Source: Micromonospora yasonensis
GTDB lineage: Bacteria > Actinomycetota > Actinomycetes > Mycobacteriales > Micromonosporaceae
Reading direction: 5' to 3'
DNA length: 64,000 bases
Assembly (NCBI RefSeq): GCF_026013475.1
Contig: NZ_JAPDPH010000004.1
Coordinates: 27,430 to 91,429 of the forward strand
The position numbers were made by a program, and so were the translations under genes. Below are positions 56,889 to 64,000 of this stretch, piece after piece. Under the pieces are notes generated by a model. It was not told the origin of the DNA. It did no database searches and saw only the letters and a program-made list of their open reading frames with translations. How positions within the stretch are numbered: position 1 is the stretch's first letter; each line of letters begins with the position of its first letter.

Positions 56889-58622
56889 TCAGAGCGCGAC
56901 AACCGCCGCCGACTCGGCCGGCAGTTCGAGCCCGTCGCGCATCACGGTCACCCCGCTCTCCGTGGCGAGCAGCACGCTGCGCACCACACCCGGCAGGTTG
57001 ATCCGCTGCGGCTTGCCGGCCAGGTTCGCCACCACCAGACACTCCCCCCGGCGCATCAGCAGGAACTGGTCGCCGTGCCGGACGTCGACGTGGTCGAGCC
57101 GCGGGTCGGACAGGTCGGCACGGCGTTTGCGCAGGGCGATCAGCCGCCGGTAGAAGTCGTACATCTCGCGGTGCTCGGGCTTGTCCAGCTCGGCCCAGTC
57201 GAGCCGGGAACGGACGAAGGTCTGCGGATCCTGTGGATCGGGCACCTCCCCCGGCGGCCAGCCGTGTGCGGCGAACTCCCGCTTCCGCCCGGTGGCGACC
57301 GCCACCGCCAGCTCCGGTTCCGGGTGGCTGGTGAAGAACTGCCAGGGGGTGCTGGCCGCCCACTCCTCGCCCATGAACAGCATCGGGGTGAACGGCGCGG
57401 TCATCAGCAGGGTGGCGCCGACCCGCAGCAGCCCGGCCGACAGGGTCTGGGAGATCCGGTCGCCGGTGGCCCGGTTGCCGACCTGGTCGTGGTTCTGCAG
57501 GTACGCCACGAAGCGGTGCCCGGGCGTCCGCTGCCGGTCGACCGGGCGGCCGTGGCTGCGGTTGCGGAAGCTGGACCAGGTGCCGGCGTGGAAGAACCCG
57601 CCGGTCAGCACGTCGGTCAGGCATTCGATGGAGCCGAAGTCGCCGTAGTAGCCCTGCCGTTCCCCGGTGAGCAGGGTGTGCAGCGCGTGATGCGCGTCGT
57701 CGTTCCACTGGGCGTGCAGGCCGTACCCGCCGGCCTCGCGCGGGGTGATCAGCCGGGGGTCGTTGAGGTCGGACTCGGCGATCAGCGACAGCGGTCGCCC
57801 GAGGTGGGTGGAGAGCACCTCGACCTCGACCGCGATCTTTTCCAGCAGGTGGGTCGCCCGGGAGTCCGGCATGGCGTGCACGGCGTCCAGCCGCAGCCCG
57901 TCGACGTGGTAGTCGCGCAGCCACATCAGCACGCTGTCGACGATGTAGCGGCGTACCCCGTCGGAGTGCCGGCCGTCGAGGTTGACGGTGCGGCCCCAGG
58001 GGTTGGCCCGCTCGGCGAGGTACGGCGCGAACATCGGCGCGTAGGCCCCGGAGGGCCCGAAATGGTTGTAGACGACGTCGAGGATCACCCCCAGCCCTTT
58101 GGCGTGCGCGGCGTCGACCAGGCGTTTGAGCCCGTCCGGCCCGCCGTACGGCTGGTGCGGGGCGTACCAGCAGACCCCGTCGTAGCCCCAGTTGTGCTCG
58201 CCGTTGAAGGCGTTGACCGGCAGCAACTCGATCAGGTCGACGCCGAGGTCGACCAGGTGGTCGAGGCGGCCGATGGCCGCGTCGAAGGTGCCCTCCGGGG
58301 TGAACGTGCCGACGTGCAGCTCGTAGAGGACGCTGCCGGGCAGTTGCCGGCCGGTCCAGCCCCGATCGGTCCAGTCGAACGCGGTGTGGTCGTAGAGCCG
58401 GCTCGGCCCGTGCACGCCGGCCGGCTGCCAGGCCGACCGGGGGTCGGGCAGGGCCCGCTCGTCGTCGTCGAGGAGGAACGCGTAGTCGGTGCCCGGTCCG
58501 GTCCCGGGCACCTCGACCCGCCACCAGCCGCCCCGGCCGGGACGCATGTCGTGGTCGGCGACGCCGGGCAGGCGCAGCCGAACCCGGGCGGCCTCGGGCG
58601 CCCACACCGTGAACTCGGTCAT
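56889..58622 (-). CDS. treZ: Malto-oligosyltrehalose trehalohydrolase
   Basis: 577 aa GH13 enzyme that releases trehalose from maltooligosyl-trehalose. Signatures: N-terminal VWAPEAARVRL and SVLYELHVGTFTPEGTF, GVDLIELLPVNAF, GVILDVVYNHFGP, DGLRLDAVHAM (catalytic Asp), LIAESDLNDPR (catalytic Glu) and LQNHDQVGNRA. ATG 58622 overlaps the stop of the treY remnant (ATGA-type), the junction normally seen in treY-treZ operons. Its usual partner TreY is missing here, so it lacks its substrate unless another treY exists. Confidence 0.93.
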   Translation of the reverse strand: MTEFTVWAPEAARVRLRLPGVADHDMRPGRGGWWRVEVPGTGPGTDYAFLLDDDERALPDPRSAWQPAGVHGPSRLYDHTAFDWTDRGWTGRQLPGSVLYELHVGTFTPEGTFDAAIGRLDHLVDLGVDLIELLPVNAFNGEHNWGYDGVCWYAPHQPYGGPDGLKRLVDAAHAKGLGVILDVVYNHFGPSGAYAPMFAPYLAERANPWGRTVNLDGRHSDGVRRYIVDSVLMWLRDYHVDGLRLDAVHAMPDSRATHLLEKIAVEVEVLSTHLGRPLSLIAESDLNDPRLITPREAGGYGLHAQWNDDAHHALHTLLTGERQGYYGDFGSIECLTDVLTGGFFHAGTWSSFRNRSHGRPVDRQRTPGHRFVAYLQNHDQVGNRATGDRISQTLSAGLLRVGATLLMTAPFTPMLFMGEEWAASTPWQFFTSHPEPELAVAVATGRKREFAAHGWPPGEVPDPQDPQTFVRSRLDWAELDKPEHREMYDFYRRLIALRKRRADLSDPRLDHVDVRHGDQFLLMRRGECLVVANLAGKPQRINLPGVVRSVLLATESGVTVMRDGLELPAESAAVVAL

Positions 58623-58768
58623 GCGGCAGCCTCCGCGGTGGGAGCCAGCAGGGCGACGGGATAGGTGCTCAACAGATCATGAAGGAGCAGCTCAGACCCA
58701 CTGTAGACCCGACCGGTGAACATGTCCGTAACACCGTGAACGGAAATCGACAGCCGGGTGCCGGGCAT
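58619..58768 (-). pseudogene. treY: C-terminal remnant of maltooligosyltrehalose synthase (treY)
   Basis: An open frame of 49 codons from ATG 58768 reads TRLSISVHGVTDMFTGR, then YSGSELLLHDLLSTYPVALL. This matches the extreme C-terminus of TreY proteins (a DVLTGR stretch followed by LADLLATYPVALL). The rest of TreY, about 720 residues, is absent; directly upstream is the end of glgX. The fragment has more A/T-ending codons than its neighbours, which suggests decay. glgX-treY-treZ is a common order, so a deletion removed the body of treY. Confidence 0.75.
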
Positions 58769-58770
58769 GG

Positions 58771-60890
<2,120 letters not shown>

Positions 60891-61209
60891 GTCGCTCCTT
60901 CAGCCCACGATCACGAGCGCACCGGACGGCCGGGCCGCCGGTGCGCACGCCGTTAATGCCCCGCCGTACGCATCGCCAATCCAGCTGTTCGGGCCGTCGC
61001 CGGAATCCACCCACCTGAGGCCGGCCGGCCCTTCGGGTGTCTTCCGTCACGAACGCCCTTTTCCACGTGCGGGTCGGCGCGGGATGCCGTTTCCTTGTTG
61101 GTGGACGCGCGCGCCCGCGCGGGTCCACTCGGCCTCTCGGCCACCTCACCACGCTTCCCACGCCGCCAGTGTCGCCGGCGCGTTCCAGCATGCATGGACG
61201 GAGATTGAT
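60891..61209. other. Divergent region between glgX and the GT4 gene
   Basis: 319 bases without a supported gene. It contains a GTGGAC/GTCCAC hairpin at 61101-61138 with alternating CG pairs in the stem, and the ribosome site ACGGAG before GTG 61210. Promoters for both glgX and the GT4 gene should lie here, but I cannot point to clear -10/-35 elements. Confidence 0.4.
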
Positions 61210-62607
61210 GTGACCATCCTGCGGGTCGGCGAGCAGCCCGCCACCGCGACGGACCGGACCCACCGCCCCACTCTCACCTCCCGCCCCGCCATTCCGCAGC
61301 AGTCCGGCGTGCCGTCCCGGCCCCGGCGCATCCTCATGCTGTCGTGGGAGTACCCGCCGGTGCTCGTCGGTGGTCTCGGCCGCCACGTGCACGCCCTCTC
61401 CGTCGCCCTGGCCGCCGCCGGTCACGAGGTCACCGTCGTCACCCGCCACGCCGAGGGCGCGCCCCTGGAGGAGTACGCCGACGGGGTGCGGATCGTCCGC
61501 GCCGCCGAGGATCCGGTCACCTTCCCGCTCGCCACCGGCTCGCTGCTGGCCTGGACCATGGCGTTCAACCACACCCTGACCCGGGCCGCGCTGCGCGCCG
61601 CCGAGTCCGGCGGGTACGACGTCATCCACGCCCACGACTGGCTGGTCGCGCACACCGCGATGACCCTGCGCGAGCACCTGGACATCCCGCTGGTCAGCAC
61701 CATCCACGCCACCGAGGCCGGCCGGCACCAGGGCTGGCTGCCCGAGGAGATGAACCGGACCATCCACGGCGTCGAGCACTGGCTGGCCGCCGAGTCCGGC
61801 CGGGTGATCGTCTGCTCCGGCTACATGCGCGACGAGGTGGCCGCGCTGTTCGACGTGCCCGGCGCGCGGGTGGACGTGGTGCCCAACGGGGTCGAGCCGC
61901 AGCGCTGGCGGGTGCCGGCGAGCGCGGTCGCCGCCGCGCGGCGCCGGTTCGCCGGGGACGGCCCGCTGGTCACCTTCGCCGGCCGGCTGGTCTACGAGAA
62001 GGGCGTGCAGCACCTGCTCGCCGGGCTCCCCCGGCTGCGGGAGCGGCACCCCGGGCTGCGCGCGGTGGTGGTCGGCGACGGGCCGTACAAGGCGACCCTG
62101 GAGGCCGAGGTGCACCGGCTCGGGCTGGGCGGCACGGTCAGCATGCCCGGGTTCCTCGGCGGCACCGACCTGCCCGCGGTGATGGCCGCCTCCGACTGTT
62201 TCGCGGTGCCGAGCATCTACGAGCCCTTCGGCATGGTCGCCCTGGAAGGCGCGGCGGCCGGCGCGCCCCTGGCCGTGTCGCGGACCGGCGGGCTGGCCGA
62301 GATCGTCGAGCCCGGCGTCACCGGCATGACCTTCGCCCCGCACGACCCGGACGGGCTCACCGAGGCGGTGCACGCGCTGCTGGCGGACCGGGACCGGGCC
62401 CAGGCGCTGGCCCGCCGTGCTCGCGCGATGGTGCACGAGCAGTACGGCTGGGCCGCCATCGCGTCCCGCACCGCCAGCACGTACGCCGCCGCCATCGCCG
62501 GCGACGCCGCGTTCACCGCCGCCCGGGCCGAGCAGCGGATGGCCCGGGGCCACGTGCTGCCCGCCCTGCCCGAGGGCAACCTGCTGGCCGCCGCCGGCCT
62601 GCGCTGA
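61210..62607 (+). CDS. GT4 glycosyltransferase, glycogen synthase/GlgM-like
   Basis: 465 aa GT-B enzyme. N-terminal RRILMLSWEYPPVLVGGLGRHVHAL (sugar-nucleotide synthase type), IHAHDWLVAHTA, VVPNGVEP, VTFAGRLVYEKGVQHLL, and the C-terminal EPFGMVALEGAAAGAPLAVSRTGGLAEIV (E-x7-E motif of GT4). Actinomycete relatives make linear alpha-1,4-glucan or maltose-1-phosphate from ADP-glucose. GTG 61210 is the best start; the first 35 residues are a Pro/Thr-rich extension. It is divergent from glgX, fitting a glycogen role. Confidence 0.82.
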   Translation: MTILRVGEQPATATDRTHRPTLTSRPAIPQQSGVPSRPRRILMLSWEYPPVLVGGLGRHVHALSVALAAAGHEVTVVTRHAEGAPLEEYADGVRIVRAAEDPVTFPLATGSLLAWTMAFNHTLTRAALRAAESGGYDVIHAHDWLVAHTAMTLREHLDIPLVSTIHATEAGRHQGWLPEEMNRTIHGVEHWLAAESGRVIVCSGYMRDEVAALFDVPGARVDVVPNGVEPQRWRVPASAVAAARRRFAGDGPLVTFAGRLVYEKGVQHLLAGLPRLRERHPGLRAVVVGDGPYKATLEAEVHRLGLGGTVSMPGFLGGTDLPAVMAASDCFAVPSIYEPFGMVALEGAAAGAPLAVSRTGGLAEIVEPGVTGMTFAPHDPDGLTEAVHALLADRDRAQALARRARAMVHEQYGWAAIASRTASTYAAAIAGDAAFTAARAEQRMARGHVLPALPEGNLLAAAGLR

Positions 62608-62616
62608 GCACCCCGA

Positions 62617-62645
62617 GGCGCGCCGTCGCCCTGCGGCGGCGCGCC
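62617..62645 (+). terminator. Hairpin after the GT4 gene
   Basis: GGCGCGCCG (62617-62625) and CGGCGCGCC (62637-62645) are perfect arms with an 11-base loop, beginning 10 bases after the stop codon. Confidence 0.7.
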
Positions 62646-62876
62646 CGGTCGGGCGCCAGCGTCGGCGCACTTTCCCGAAGTCGCCACCTCCCGCCGCGTC
62701 GAGGCAGCAACTTCGCCGAAGTTGTCGATCTCGACAGGGGCGATCGTCGGCGGGTCACCGAGACGGCTCGACCCGGGTCATCCGGTGGTCGTGATCTTCC
62801 GTCCAGGCTGGTCGTGGCCGGTGTCCATCGGGAAGACTCGCCTGGACCTGCCGGGACGAGGGCCGAGGAGACGCGC

Positions 62877-63533
62877 GTGCGGGTGCTTCTGGTGGAAGAC
62901 GACCTGCGCGTCGCGTCCGCACTGACCTCCGCCCTGCGCCGCCGGGGCTTCGAGGTCATCGCGGCCACCACCGTCTCCGAGGCGGCCACCGCTGGTCCGG
63001 TCGACCTCGTCCTGCTCGACCTCAACCTGCCCGACCGGGACGGCCTGGAGCTGTGCCGGCGGATCCGCCGGCAGGACGAGGACGTCGCCATCATCGCGGT
63101 GACCGCCCGCTCCGAGGAGCGTGACCGGGTGGCCGGGCTGCGCGCGGGCGCCGACGACTACGTCGTGAAGCCGTTCTCGATGGCGGAGCTGCAGGCCCGG
63201 ATCGAGGCGGTGCTGCGCCGCACGGCGCGCGCCGCACGGGTCGAGGAGACGCTGGAGGTCGGTGACCTGCGGGTCGACCTCAACGCCCGGCGGGTCTGGC
63301 TGTCCGGCCGGGAGGTGAGCCTGACCCGCAAGGAGTTCGAACTGCTGATGGCGTTGGCCCGGCAGGCGGGGACCGTCGTGCCCCGGGAGCGCCTGCTGAT
63401 GGACGTCTGGCAGAGCACCTGGAACTCCGGGCACACCCTCGACGTCCACATGGCGGCCCTGCGCGGCAAGCTCGACGACGCCGGGCTGGTGGAGACCGTA
63501 CGCGGGGTGGGCTACCGGCTCCGGGCGAGCTGA
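62877..63533 (+). CDS. OmpR-family response regulator
   Basis: 218 aa. Receiver domain 1-115 with acidic pocket EDD (7-9), phospho-acceptor D48 (LVLLDLNLPDRDG) and Lys in VVKPFS. The winged-helix DNA-binding domain is at about 125-215 (VSLTRKEFELLMALARQAGTVV, then LDVHMAALRGKLDD and VRGVGYRL). GTG 62877 is preceded by GAGGAG. No histidine kinase follows within the 120 bp before the next gene, so it is an orphan here. Confidence 0.93.
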   Translation: MRVLLVEDDLRVASALTSALRRRGFEVIAATTVSEAATAGPVDLVLLDLNLPDRDGLELCRRIRRQDEDVAIIAVTARSEERDRVAGLRAGADDYVVKPFSMAELQARIEAVLRRTARAARVEETLEVGDLRVDLNARRVWLSGREVSLTRKEFELLMALARQAGTVVPRERLLMDVWQSTWNSGHTLDVHMAALRGKLDDAGLVETVRGVGYRLRAS

Positions 63534-63654
63534 CCGGTGGACTCACCCGCGCATCCTCAGATCAATCTCAAGAAATCGTCGACCGTCAACCGTCGACGGG
63601 GTGGCTGGCGTGTGCTGTCCGGACCCGTGTCATCCCACCTGTTCTGGAGCTTCC

Positions 63655-64000
63655 ATGAGAGACAGACGGACGACGGCCATCCTCTCCGTCCTGCTCGCCG
63701 CGGCCCTCGCGGCGGTCACCGGACCCGTACCCGCGCAGGCCGCCGCCGACGAGCCGAACCAGGTTCACGGCCTCACGGTCACGCAGGGCGACGGCTACGC
63801 CACCCTCGCCTGGACCCCGGTCGAGGGCGCCACCGACTACCAGATCGAACGCACCCCGGTCGCCGCGGACGACTCGGCCACCGGCCCCGCCGTGATCACC
63901 GGCGTCTGGCGGCCGAACCGCCAGATCAACAACTCCTCGCCGACCTTCGCCGACGCGGGATTCAACCCGGGCGCCCGGTTCCAGTGGCGGGTACGCGCCC
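63655..64000 (+). CDS. Secreted protein with Fn3-like domain (partial, runs off right edge)
   Basis: ATG 63655 starts a Sec signal peptide (RRTTAILSVLLAAALAAVTG, then PAQAA as cleavage region near 27-31). The following 85 visible residues, VHGLTVTQGDGYATLAWTPV to DYQIERTPV and FQWRVRA, look like a fibronectin type III or similar beta-sandwich. The catalytic or main domain is beyond the window, so the product cannot be named. Confidence 0.75.
   Translation, partial: MRDRRTTAILSVLLAAALAAVTGPVPAQAAADEPNQVHGLTVTQGDGYATLAWTPVEGATDYQIERTPVAADDSATGPAVITGVWRPNRQINNSSPTFADAGFNPGARFQWRVRA

Overview
The window is high-GC actinomycete chromosome. The order mqnC, menG, menJ, nuoA-N, polyprenyl diphosphate synthase is a layout known from Streptomyces and relatives. 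Together with the ESX-type locus, the regulator/NUDIX cassette and the overall protein flavour it points to the family Micromonosporaceae, most likely Micromonospora or a close relative. No rRNA, tRNA, CRISPR array, insertion sequence or prophage was seen.

Region 1 (1-23.6 kb) is the respiratory core. A Fic-domain protein runs off the left edge. Then come mqnC (futalosine menaquinone pathway), an LPxTG surface protein, menG, a short hypothetical gene, menJ, the full 14-gene nuoA-N operon for complex I (mostly 4-bp start/stop overlaps), and the prenyl synthase that would make the menaquinone side chain. The block therefore pairs quinone synthesis with the enzyme that reduces the quinone. Strong hairpin terminators follow the surface-protein gene, menJ and nuoN.

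Region 2 (23.6-31.4 kb) has an MFS exporter divergent from an IclR regulator, a Tat-exported PhoX phosphatase with a clear PHO-box array, an ECF sigma factor with its zinc anti-sigma factor, a RarD-like permease with an acetyltransferase, and a small holin-like membrane protein. Region 3 (31.4-39.0 kb) is a partial type VII secretion locus: EccE, two WXG100 proteins, a mycosin and two accessory proteins (one with duplicated SseB-like domains), but no EccB, EccC or EccD. An alpha/beta hydrolase with an abnormal nucleophile elbow follows.

Region 4 (40-52.7 kb) holds an M6 metalloprotease and an HATPase-type kinase fragment that meet head to head with both 5' ends missing; ctaD; a SigB/SigF-family sigma factor fused to a STAS domain that lacks the usual phospho-serine; an unrecognised 480-aa protein; a ThDP-dependent enzyme with an Rv2629-like partner; a small membrane protein; and a GCS2-family ligase.

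Region 5 (52.7-56.8 kb) is the most accessory-looking part. Five overlapping minus-strand genes of 44-80 codons, three of them Cys-rich, face away from an XRE/TPR-type regulator that is followed by a NUDIX hydrolase. A distinctly lower-GC HNH nuclease gene follows. Region 6 (56.9-64 kb) is glycogen/trehalose metabolism and is visibly damaged: treZ is intact, treY is reduced to a C-terminal remnant of about 49 codons, and glgX carries a one-base frameshift. A divergent GT4 glycogen-synthase-like gene, an OmpR-type response regulator and the start of a secreted Fn3-like protein close the window.

Nothing could be searched or computed; family names rest on recognition of sequence motifs and gene order.
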